This document shows, piece by piece, positions 1 to 5,065 of a DNA stretch of 5,065 nt; the first letter of the stretch is position 1; each line of letters starts with the position of its first letter. The notes beneath the pieces are model-generated. The model was not told the DNA's origin. It worked only from the letters and a program-made list of their open reading frames with translations, and did no database searches. The stretch is from Patescibacteria group bacterium (GTDB taxonomy: Bacteria > Patescibacteriota > Patescibacteriia > Patescibacteriales > GWC2-42-12), in assembly GCA_018817545.1 (NCBI GenBank), contig JAHITL010000067.1, forward strand, positions 1-5,065, given 5' to 3'. Both the position numbers and the translations under genes were made by a program.

Positions 1-834
1 ATTGCTTATCAATTTAATAGTTCCTAATTGATCTGTTCTTAATACTTTTATACCTAAACGTTCTAGTCTTTTTATAATTCTTAAACTAGGATGACCAAAA
101 TCATTTTTAAGTCCAACAGAAATAATTGCTAATCGTGGCTTTATTTTTTCCAAAAAAAGCTGACTACTAGAAGTATCTGAACCATGATGTCCAACTTTTA
201 AAACATCTGCTGTTAAATCAACTTCACTATTTAACAACTCTTTTTCGCTCAGCTCTTCTAAATCGCCAACAAATAAAAACTTAGTTTTACCATAAACTAA
301 ACGAATTACTATTGAACTATTATTTAAATTTTCCACTTCTTGCCCAAGCAAACTTTTTTGTGGATAAATCATTTCTAGCTGACAATTATCACTCAATTTT
401 ACTGTCTGTGGACGATCAATAATAGTCAGCTTAATCTTTTTTTCCTGTACCAATTTAAGCCATGCTAAATAATTAGGACTATTACAAACAACTCCGCTAT
501 AAACAATCTCTTTAACATCATATCTTTTTAAAACATTTATTAAACCACTTACATGATCATCGTGTGGGTGGGTTAAAATCATTAAATCTATCTGTTTATC
601 CCACCAACTCAAATTTTCTCTTAATCTTTTAATAATTTTTTGATCAGGTCCGCCATCAATTAAAATATTTTGTCCAGCAGGCGATTTAATTAAAATAGAG
701 TCTCCTTGCCCAACATCCAAAAAATCTACTTCTAATTGATTATTTGATCGATAAAAAAACCAAAAAAAGCCCAAAAAAAGCAAAATTAAAACAATGATAA
801 AAATTAATAATATTTTATAAGATTTAAATATCAT
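1..834 (-). CDS. ComEC-type metallo-beta-lactamase-fold hydrolase, membrane-anchored (C-terminus off the window edge)
   Basis: This reading frame is open from the ATG at 834-832 to the window edge: 278 codons, no stop. I translated it by hand. Residues 8-28 are one strongly hydrophobic helix after a short basic N-terminus, so the protein is probably anchored in the membrane with the enzyme domain outside. The fold is clear from DVGQGDS (40-46), LIDGG (58-62), the metal-binding HPHDDH (89-94), VGDLE (189-193), HHGSD (216-220) and FGHPS (246-250). This set is typical of the ComEC/Rec2 C-terminal domain and related stand-alone proteins, thought to act on DNA during uptake (family knowledge). The last visible residues, RTDQLGTIKL, resemble the end of the domain, so probably only a short tail is missing. 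It likely supplies the domain that the ComEC protein at 3357-1864 lacks. No Shine-Dalgarno sequence precedes the ATG; the upstream 50 bases hold two repeat copies instead. Confidence 0.93.
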   Translation of the reverse strand, partial: MIFKSYKILLIFIIVLILLFLGFFWFFYRSNNQLEVDFLDVGQGDSILIKSPAGQNILIDGGPDQKIIKRLRENLSWWDKQIDLMILTHPHDDHVSGLINVLKRYDVKEIVYSGVVCNSPNYLAWLKLVQEKKIKLTIIDRPQTVKLSDNCQLEMIYPQKSLLGQEVENLNNSSIVIRLVYGKTKFLFVGDLEELSEKELLNSEVDLTADVLKVGHHGSDTSSSQLFLEKIKPRLAIISVGLKNDFGHPSLRIIKRLERLGIKVLRTDQLGTIKLISN

Positions 835-837
835 AAG

Positions 838-849
838 GGGTCTGTTGCC
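838..849. repeat. Interspersed repeat core, copy 1 (GGGTCTGTTGCC)
   Basis: This is one of four same-orientation copies of GGGTCTGTYNCC in the window; on the minus strand it reads GGCAACAGACCC. It lies four bases upstream of the metallo-beta-lactamase start codon, where a ribosome-binding site would be expected. It is followed on the plus strand by a run of eight A. It differs from the copies at 3380 and 3941 at one base of the core (TTGCC for TCGCC). Confidence 0.6.
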
Positions 850-868
850 AAAAAAAACAAACCTATTA

Positions 869-880
869 GGGTCTGTCTCC
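869..880. repeat. Interspersed repeat core, copy 2 (GGGTCTGTCTCC)
   Basis: This is a second copy of the core, starting 31 bases after copy 1 and in the same orientation. It lies between the AbiEii-like stop codon (897-899) and the metallo-beta-lactamase gene. On the minus strand it reads GGAGACAGACCC. The preceding ATTA matches the sequence before the other intergenic copies, which suggests that the unit is longer than the 12-base core. Confidence 0.6.
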
Positions 881-896
881 AGGTAATAAAAATTAG

Positions 897-1520
897 TTAA
901 AGTTTACAACTAACTTTTTTGACTTCATTTTTTAATTTTTCTTTTATCTTTTCAAAGGGAATATCATTATTATTTTTGAATAAAATTTTTTCAAGAGCTA
1001 TATCTTCAAAATATATTAAACTTTTTAAAATTAAATTTTTTTCTAACTCAGGATATTTTAAATAAGTTTTTTTTAATAAATCTGAAAGGGAAAAATATTT
1101 TAATATAAAATATAAATCAATATAATCTTTATTACTTGCTCTTCCTGTAGTAGCTGATAATTTCATACAACCAATATCTTCTATTGATGCCAAAGATAAA
1201 TTTTCAGTATTTATTTTTTTTATGAGTTTGTATTTATGTGTAAAAAAACTAATTTTTATGGTTTTATCAACTAATATTGTTAAAGTATTATATTCTTCTT
1301 GAATATTAATTAATTTATGTCCTTTAAAAATTTCTTTTAACTGTTCAAAAAAAATTTTGGTATTTATATCTTTTTTACTAAAAAAATCAAAATCAATACT
1401 ATCTCTATGCCCTATTTGTAAAGCAAGAGAAGTCCCACCACCAAGATAGAAATCTTTTTTAAAATTTTTTAAAAGTGGCAATATATTGAGTCTTTTTTTA
1501 TCTAAAATATCGTAAAACAT
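897..1520 (-). CDS. AbiEii/AbiGii-family nucleotidyltransferase (putative toxin)
   Basis: A 207-residue protein of the AbiEii/AbiGii-type nucleotidyltransferase family. The seen motifs are GGGTSLALQIGHR (27-39), followed at once by DSIDFDFF (40-47). Together they form the G-S plus D-x-D active site that binds Mg-NTP, with D43 and D45 the likely catalytic aspartates. Further on come IEDIGCMKLSA (113-123) and GRASNKDYIDLYFIL (126-140), with the conserved K120, R127, K131 and D135. The length is close to the compact members of the family. Related enzymes are toxins that transfer nucleotides to tRNA or other targets and give growth arrest or phage resistance (family knowledge); the substrate here is unknown. 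The start lies two bases after the stop of the 89-residue gene, so the two are probably translated together; no strong Shine-Dalgarno is seen. It is very AT-rich (7 of 60 bases are G or C at 1021-1080). It carries no AbiEi-type antitoxin partner within the window. Confidence 0.88.
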   Translation of the reverse strand: MFYDILDKKRLNILPLLKNFKKDFYLGGGTSLALQIGHRDSIDFDFFSKKDINTKIFFEQLKEIFKGHKLINIQEEYNTLTILVDKTIKISFFTHKYKLIKKINTENLSLASIEDIGCMKLSATTGRASNKDYIDLYFILKYFSLSDLLKKTYLKYPELEKNLILKSLIYFEDIALEKILFKNNNDIPFEKIKEKLKNEVKKVSCKL

Positions 1521-1522
1521 AT

Positions 1523-1792
1523 TTATTTTAAGAATCTAGTTGTTGATTTTTTTGGATTGATATCAAAAAGAAAAGACCAAAAAGTTATTGATTTTTTGTT
1601 CCATTCTCCAGGAAGAGGATTAATTAAGCAATCTTTTATATCTTTTTTTGAGTATGTATTAAAAAGCCAATCCGTTGCTTCACTAGTGCCTAAGTTTAAA
1701 ATATTTGTTATAATCCGTTTTTTATCCTTTCTTAAATCTAATGCATCAATATCATAAGACCATAAAAAAGGTTGTACAAATTTGGGTATCAT
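1523..1792 (-). CDS. Small DUF6922-like protein, probable partner or antitoxin of the AbiEii-type enzyme
   Basis: An 89-residue soluble protein with no signal peptide or membrane helix. It opens with IPKFVQPFLWSYDIDALDL, has a central ILNLGTSEATDWLFNTY (31-47) and ends near SITFWSFLFDI (68-78). This layout (P-K-F near the start, a FLW/YFWD-like motif, an ILxxGxxEAxxWLF helix, a late K-S-x-x-FW) fits what I remember of the DUF6922 group, often found just upstream of AbiEii-type nucleotidyltransferases; this recollection was not checked. The stop is two bases from the next start, so the pair forms one operon. It is probably the antitoxin or regulator, inferred from size and position only. It is unlike the AbiEi antitoxin, which is larger and has a winged-helix domain. 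The ATG at 1792 is the first in frame after a good promoter. The plus-strand frame overlapping it is a shadow. Confidence 0.75.
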   Translation of the reverse strand: MIPKFVQPFLWSYDIDALDLRKDKKRIITNILNLGTSEATDWLFNTYSKKDIKDCLINPLPGEWNKKSITFWSFLFDINPKKSTTRFLK

Positions 1793-1819
1793 AATTATAT
1801 TTTAACACAAGTTCCTTAA

Positions 1820-1849
1820 ATTATAAAATATGTATCTGAACTTATTCAA
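1820..1849 (-). promoter_or_regulatory. Sigma70-type promoter for the DUF6922-like/AbiEii pair
   Basis: On the minus strand a -35 hexamer TTGAAT (1849-1844) is followed by an 18-base spacer and a perfect -10 TATAAT (1825-1820). The predicted start of transcription is near 1813, about 20 bases upstream of the ATG at 1792. The site lies in the 71-base gap after the comEC stop codon. The cassette therefore probably has its own transcription rather than relying on read-through. The surroundings are very AT-rich, so chance matches are possible. Confidence 0.5.
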
Positions 1850-1863
1850 TTTTTTAAAATATT

Positions 1864-3357
1864 TTATTTGATTTTCTTAATTTTATTAAAATAAATTATT
1901 AATAAAATAACTACAAAATAATAAACAACCAGTCCAATCCAATTAATATAAATCGCGTCTAAATAGGAGTATCGCGCACTAGACAACCATTGAACTATAA
2001 ATAAAATATATTTTAAACCAAAAAGAGCTGGCAAAAAGAAAAAACTAGAAAGATTAGAAAAAATAAAGCTAGCAACTATTGCCAAAAGAATAACAATTGT
2101 TAAAAATGGTATTAACCAAATAACCAATAAATTAGCCAATGGCGCAATTAAGGAAACTTGAGAAAAATTATAAGCTATAATCGGCCAACTTAAAATTTGC
2201 GCTGACAAAGTAATTAAAAATGCGCTACTTAAACCTTTTAATTCTGGTAATTTATATTTTTTCCAAATAGCATCTAAAATAGGATAAACATAAACCAATC
2301 CAACAACAGCTAAAAAAGATAATTGAAAACCAATATCATCACGAAGTAATTTTGGATTAATTAATAATAAAATAGTAGCAGTCAAAACTAACGCATTAGT
2401 AATTTTATTAAGTCTACCCAAATGAAGTGCAAGCAAAACCAAAAAACCCATTAAACCAGCGCGCATAGCAGAAGCAGGCGCGCCAACTAAAATGATATAA
2501 ACCAACAAAATTATAATTGATAAATAAAAAGCTTGACGACGATTTAATCCTATTCCTAATAAAAAAACTAAAGCGACTACTGCTAAAATACTTACATTAA
2601 AACCTGAGACAGCCATAATATGAGTTAATCCAGTTTGAGAAAATTGCTGACGAATTTTTTCATCTAAACCACGTTGACCACCAAAAACAATTGGCCTAGC
2701 CAAGCTAGCTTCAGGCTCACCAAGTCCATTATCAATTGTTTGCGTAAGCTTATTTTTTAAAATAAAAATTTTTTGATAAAACCAATTTCCTTGATTGTGT
2801 TTTATAATTTTTATTTTCGGATAATAACAAACTGAATATATATTATAACGAGCTAAATAGCGATCATAAGCAAACTCATCAAACTTTTCTGGCGCAACTA
2901 ATTTACAAGTGATCGCTAACTGGTCGCCATAATTATATGATGGATATAAATTAGTTGTTATTAAAATTTTGCCAAAAATATTATGCTTTAATGAATTGCT
3001 ATAATTTATTTCTACTTCTAATTTCTGATTATTTTCCCTAACATCGGGTTCATTAATGATTATTCCTGTTAATTCTAAATTATAATTATTATAATGAAAA
3101 ATTTTGTCTGCGCTGTCTTTTGGAATAGACAAACCATATCGCCACAAAGCAAAAAATAAAATTAAAAAAGTTAAAAAAACTAATCTAATAATTTTATTTT
3201 GTAAAAATAGAATCATTATTAAAAAACAAACTAATGCTGAACTAAAATAAAAAATACTATAATCAAAAAATCGCAATGGCAAAAAAGACGCTAACAAAAT
3301 GCCTAAAATAAAAACAAAACAGTTAATTAAAAAAATTTTCGCTTTAGAAAAATTCAT
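1864..3357 (-). CDS. comEC: ComEC/Rec2 DNA-uptake channel, membrane part only (no metallo-beta-lactamase domain)
   Basis: A 497-residue polytopic membrane protein that should carry single-stranded DNA across the cytoplasmic membrane in natural transformation. Residues 7-75 hold N-terminal hydrophobic helices. Residues about 90-185 form the soluble DUF4131/OB-like domain (ELTGIIINEPDVRENNQKLE). The Competence domain follows, with FGGQRGLDEKIRQQF (225-239), the family signature GLTHIMAVSGFN (243-254), GAPASAMRAG (292-301), GFQLSFLAVVGLVYVYP (343-359) and PLANLLVIWLIPF (406-418). The protein ends in a basic tail (NKIKKIK) just after the last helix. Single-chain ComEC proteins such as that of B. 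subtilis are well over 700 residues because a metallo-beta-lactamase domain is fused at the C-terminus. Here that domain is a separate gene at 834-1, two genes downstream. The start at 3357 places a hydrophobic N-terminus after an AAGGAA ribosome-binding site. The reading frame is intact. Confidence 0.95.
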   Translation of the reverse strand: MNFSKAKIFLINCFVFILGILLASFLPLRFFDYSIFYFSSALVCFLIMILFLQNKIIRLVFLTFLILFFALWRYGLSIPKDSADKIFHYNNYNLELTGIIINEPDVRENNQKLEVEINYSNSLKHNIFGKILITTNLYPSYNYGDQLAITCKLVAPEKFDEFAYDRYLARYNIYSVCYYPKIKIIKHNQGNWFYQKIFILKNKLTQTIDNGLGEPEASLARPIVFGGQRGLDEKIRQQFSQTGLTHIMAVSGFNVSILAVVALVFLLGIGLNRRQAFYLSIIILLVYIILVGAPASAMRAGLMGFLVLLALHLGRLNKITNALVLTATILLLINPKLLRDDIGFQLSFLAVVGLVYVYPILDAIWKKYKLPELKGLSSAFLITLSAQILSWPIIAYNFSQVSLIAPLANLLVIWLIPFLTIVILLAIVASFIFSNLSSFFFLPALFGLKYILFIVQWLSSARYSYLDAIYINWIGLVVYYFVVILLIIYFNKIKKIK

Positions 3358-3368
3358 TATTAAATTTT

Positions 3369-3374
3369 TTCCTT
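3369..3374 (-). promoter_or_regulatory. Ribosome-binding site of comEC (AAGGAA)
   Basis: AAGGAA on the minus strand lies 11 bases upstream of the comEC ATG, slightly farther than usual. It supports the start at 3357. It directly abuts the 23-base repeat at 3375-3397, so the repeat sits as close to the gene as it can without destroying the site. Confidence 0.55.
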
Positions 3375-3397
3375 ATTATGGGTCTGTCGCCGAATAC
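3375..3397. repeat. 23-bp direct repeat, left copy, containing the GGGTCTGTCGCC core (copy 3)
   Basis: These 23 bases are identical to 3936-3958 and in the same orientation. The match begins ATTATGGGTCTG, ends GCCGAATAC and stops sharply at both ends. The two copies bracket the Bro-N gene and start 561 bases apart. The core GGGTCTGTCGCC (3380-3391) is shared, with changes, by the copies at 838 and 869. The three terminal bases run into a GC-rich hairpin. Confidence 0.85.
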
Positions 3398-3414
3398 CCC
3401 GCATTTGCGGGGTA
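3395..3414. repeat. GC-rich perfect hairpin attached to the repeat
   Basis: A 9-base stem, TACCCCGCA, pairs with TGCGGGGTA around a formal 2-base loop (realistically six to eight pairs and a 4-base or larger loop). It stands out in a very AT-rich gap. No T-run follows it on either strand, so it is a poor rho-independent terminator. It is more like the palindromic part of a REP-type element. It is present only beside the left 23-bp repeat; the right copy at 3936-3958 continues directly into prfB. Confidence 0.7.
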
Positions 3415-3464
3415 GAAAATTTCAATTGGATAATTTAGATTTGATAAAATTTGTATAGACATAA

Positions 3465-3929
3465 TTATTTATTACTTCTATTAGGTAAAAAGGATCGTTG
3501 ATTTATCCATTCTTTTGAATAACCTTTTTGCAAGTATGTTTTCATTGCCCTATCAAAGGCAAGCTCCGGATCTTCAGTTTCTTCTATCCGCTCATATCCA
3601 ACTCTTGCCAGCCATAATTTAAAAGGTTCTGCCTTTAGGGAAGGAATTGATTGGATTACACGAAACAAATCTTCTGTAGAAAAAGAGTCTGTTTTTCTTT
3701 GCTTCCCATCAGGAGCAGTCATTTTCAACTGTACGATTTTTTCGTACACTTTACTGCCTTCATTTTTCAACTTACTTTTTAAATCACTCCAATACCGCCT
3801 TGGGATACTAGTGTCAGTCAAAATTTCGATAACATCAATAATAGAAAAATACCAAGTTTCTTTTTCTTCATAATAAAATCGACGAATTTGCTTTTGATTA
3901 AATAATACTATTGAATTTACTTTTTTCAT
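3465..3929 (-). CDS. Bro-N domain (phage antirepressor-like) protein, apparently C-terminally truncated
   Basis: A 154-residue protein with the Bro-N fold: IVLFNQKQIRRFYYEEKETWYFSIIDVI (7-34) is the typical opening, with the aromatic WYF before the I/V-D-V helix. It is followed by IPRRYWSDLKSKL (42-54), QLKMTAPDGKQRKTDSF (67-83, usual in cellular members), IQSIPSLKAEPFKLWLARVGYERIEE (92-117) and DPELAFDRAMKTYLQKGYSKEWINQR (120-145). Bro-N domains occur in phage antirepressors and viral DNA-binding proteins; the role of these chromosomal copies is not known. From memory, relatives continue past WINQR with a section of over 100 residues beginning near LKSIEVRKELTDEW. Here that is replaced by SFLPNRSNK and a stop, so the gene is probably a remnant. 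The remaining N-terminal domain may still fold. GC content is clearly higher than that of its neighbours (27 of 60 bases at 3541-3600), suggesting transfer. No convincing Shine-Dalgarno precedes the ATG; the right-hand repeat ends six bases upstream. Confidence 0.85.
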   Translation of the reverse strand: MKKVNSIVLFNQKQIRRFYYEEKETWYFSIIDVIEILTDTSIPRRYWSDLKSKLKNEGSKVYEKIVQLKMTAPDGKQRKTDSFSTEDLFRVIQSIPSLKAEPFKLWLARVGYERIEETEDPELAFDRAMKTYLQKGYSKEWINQRSFLPNRSNK

Positions 3930-3935
3930 AAATTA

Positions 3936-3958
3936 ATTATGGGTCTGTCGCCGAATAC
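3936..3958. repeat. 23-bp direct repeat, right copy, containing the GGGTCTGTCGCC core (copy 4)
   Basis: An exact copy of 3375-3397 in the same orientation, its core at 3941-3952. It fills nearly the whole gap between the prfB stop codon (3962-3964) and the Bro-N start codon (3927-3929). This copy lacks the GC-rich hairpin found beside the left one. The position just past the stop of an essential gene is one that an inserting element could occupy without harm. Confidence 0.85.
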
Positions 3959-3961
3959 TCT

Positions 3962-5060
3962 TTATAGACTTTTGACTTTCTTTAAATATGCTTCAATAAA
4001 TCCATCTAATTCTCCATCTAAAACAGCTTTAATATCCGAAGTTTCATAATTAGTCCGATGATCTTTAACTAATTGATAAGGTTGCATAACATAAGAACGA
4101 ACTTGTCTGCCCCACTCTGCTTTTTGAACACCTCCTTTTAATTTTGCCTCTGCTTCTTCTTTTTTTTCCTCTTCTAATTTAAATAATTTTGATTTTAAAA
4201 TTTTCAAAGCTGTTTCTTTATTTTGATGCTGAGAACGTTCAGTCTGGCAAGTTACTGTAATTCCTGTTGGTTTATGAACAATACGAACAGCTGAATCAGT
4301 CGTGTTAACACTTTGTCCGCCTGGACCTGAAGAACGAAAAACATCAATTCGTAAATCATCATCTTTTATATCAATTGTTTCGGCTTCTGGTAATTCAGGA
4401 ACAACCTCAACTAAAGCAAATGAAGTATGTCTCATATTTTCAGCATCAAATGGAGAAATGCGCACCAAACGATGCACGCCATTTTCACTTTTTAAATTAC
4501 CATAAACCCAACGACCGCTAATTTTATAAACAGCGCTTTTAATACCTGCTTCATTACCAACATTACGATCAATAATTTCTGTTTTCCAACCATGCTGCTC
4601 AGCAAATCTTAAATACATTCGTTCTAAAATTTCTGACCAATCCTGCGCATCCACTCCACCAGTGCCAGCGTGAATAGCTAAAATAGCATTACACTGATCA
4701 TATTTAGAAGAAAATAAAACAATAAATTCTAATTCAACAAATTTTTTTTCAAGCTCTTCGTAATTTTTATGCGCTTCATCACTAATAGATTCATCTTTTT
4801 CTCTTATTGCCTCCGCAACTAATTGTTCTAAATCAGTAATTTCTTTTTTAAAATTCTCCCATTTTTCTATTTCTTTTTCTTCATCTTCCACTCCCTTGCT
4901 AATTTTTACTGCTTGTTCCCTGTCTTGCCAAAAATCAAACGCATTCATTTTTAATTTCTGTATTTCAACTTTTAATTTCCTTCTATCAATGTCAAAGCAA
5001 CCTCCATGTATCTAGGAGTTTTTCTCTTAATTCTTCTATTTTTTTAATTAAATTTTCCAT
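3962..5060 (-). CDS. prfB: Peptide chain release factor 2 (RF2), made by +1 programmed frameshift
   Basis: RF2 reads UAA and UGA stop codons in the ribosomal A site and triggers release of the finished peptide. The gene is in two frames. Codons 1-22 (start MENLIKKIEELREKLL) run from the ATG at 5060 to CTT, followed in frame by TGA (4994-4992). After skipping the T, translation goes on with DIDRRKLKVEIQKLK and MNAFDFWQDREQ to the TAA at 3964-3962. This gives 365 residues, the same as E. coli RF2. The methionine at 4948 is internal, not the start. In full-length numbering: a charged helical N-terminal domain (to about 110), HAGTGGVDAQDW (130-141), the RF2-type anticodon-like tripeptide SPF (202-204) and the catalytic GGQ (247-249) within RSSGPGGQSVNT. 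The SPF motif separates it from RF1 (PxT). The in-frame TGA gives self-control: high RF2 terminates at it, low RF2 allows the shift. Only five bases upstream of the start are visible, so its promoter is outside. Confidence 0.97.
4991..5005 (-). promoter_or_regulatory. prfB programmed +1 frameshift site (GGAGG, TTG, CTTTGAC)
   Basis: On the minus strand an internal Shine-Dalgarno GGAGG (5005-5001) is three bases from the slippery CTT codon (4997-4995). This is followed by TGA (4994-4992) and C (4991). The spacing and the CTT-TGA-C heptamer match the classic E. coli prfB site, where the upstream element is AGGGGG. The peptidyl-tRNA on CUU slips forward to UUU, and GAC is read next. The C after TGA is the weak-stop context known to favour shifting. 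Confidence 0.95.
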
Positions 5061-5065
5061 AAAAA

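Noticed and set aside
850..870. Possible rho-independent terminator for the AbiEii-like gene on the minus strand (T8 run at 857-850 after CCTAATAGG)
   Set aside because: The stem has only three or four possible pairs around a tiny loop and is separated from the T-run, so it is too weak to call.
1557..1757. A 66-residue plus-strand open frame
   Set aside because: It lies opposite the DUF6922-like gene, has no ribosome-binding site or family resemblance, and is explained as an antisense shadow.
3395..3414. The GC-rich hairpin as a transcription terminator
   Set aside because: Neither strand has a T-run after the stem; it is described as a repeat-associated hairpin instead.
3376..3462. A 28-codon minus-strand open frame (ATG at 3462, TAA at 3378-3376) after the Bro-N stop codon
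   Set aside because: It reads straight through the hairpin and repeat, has no ribosome-binding site and no recognisable motif; its C-terminal residues simply translate the repeat.
4302..4505. A 67-residue plus-strand open frame
   Set aside because: It lies opposite the conserved GGQ and SPF regions of prfB and is an antisense shadow of that gene.
3962..4948. A short RF2 beginning at the methionine at 4948
   Set aside because: The upstream frame with CTTTGAC and GGAGG restores the normal RF2 length and N-terminal sequence, so the shorter form is a gene-calling artefact.

Overview
The window looks like a piece of an AT-rich, gene-dense bacterial chromosome, most likely from the Patescibacteria (Candidate Phyla Radiation). 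That placement is an inference. It rests on the low GC, intergenic gaps under about 110 bases, a stand-alone ComEC membrane protein with a separately encoded metallo-beta-lactamase partner, a Bro-N protein of a type I associate with these genomes, and ACAGACCC-type repeats between genes. No rRNA, tRNA, CRISPR array or transposase gene is visible. All supported genes read on the minus strand, so transcription runs from high to low coordinates.

In transcription order: (1) prfB (5060-3962) encodes release factor 2. Its true start lies upstream of the long open frame, and the two parts are joined by a textbook +1 programmed frameshift at CTTTGAC behind a GGAGG stimulator. The full product is 365 residues. 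UGA is therefore a stop codon here, which argues against the UGA-recoding CPR lineages (Absconditabacteria/SR1, Gracilibacteria). (2) A Bro-N (phage antirepressor-like) gene (3929-3465) seems to have lost its C-terminal half. It is visibly richer in GC than its neighbours and is bracketed by a 23-bp perfect direct repeat. (3) comEC (3357-1864) encodes the DNA-uptake channel, without the metallo-beta-lactamase domain. (4) A two-gene cassette (1792-897) has its own good promoter. It encodes an 89-residue DUF6922-like protein and an AbiEii-type nucleotidyltransferase, and is probably a toxin-antitoxin or phage-defence module. (5) A membrane-anchored ComEC-type metallo-beta-lactamase protein starts at 834 and runs off the left edge.

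The core chromosomal content is therefore prfB plus the two halves of the ComEC system. Two accessory inserts, Bro-N and the AbiEii pair, are slotted between these genes. Four copies of the core GGGTCTGTYNCC, all in the same orientation, sit at the edges of the inserts: one on each side of Bro-N and two between the AbiEii gene and the metallo-beta-lactamase gene. One copy continues into a GC-rich hairpin. The repeat family and its link to the inserts are the least explained part of the window. I see no wholly new multi-gene system.
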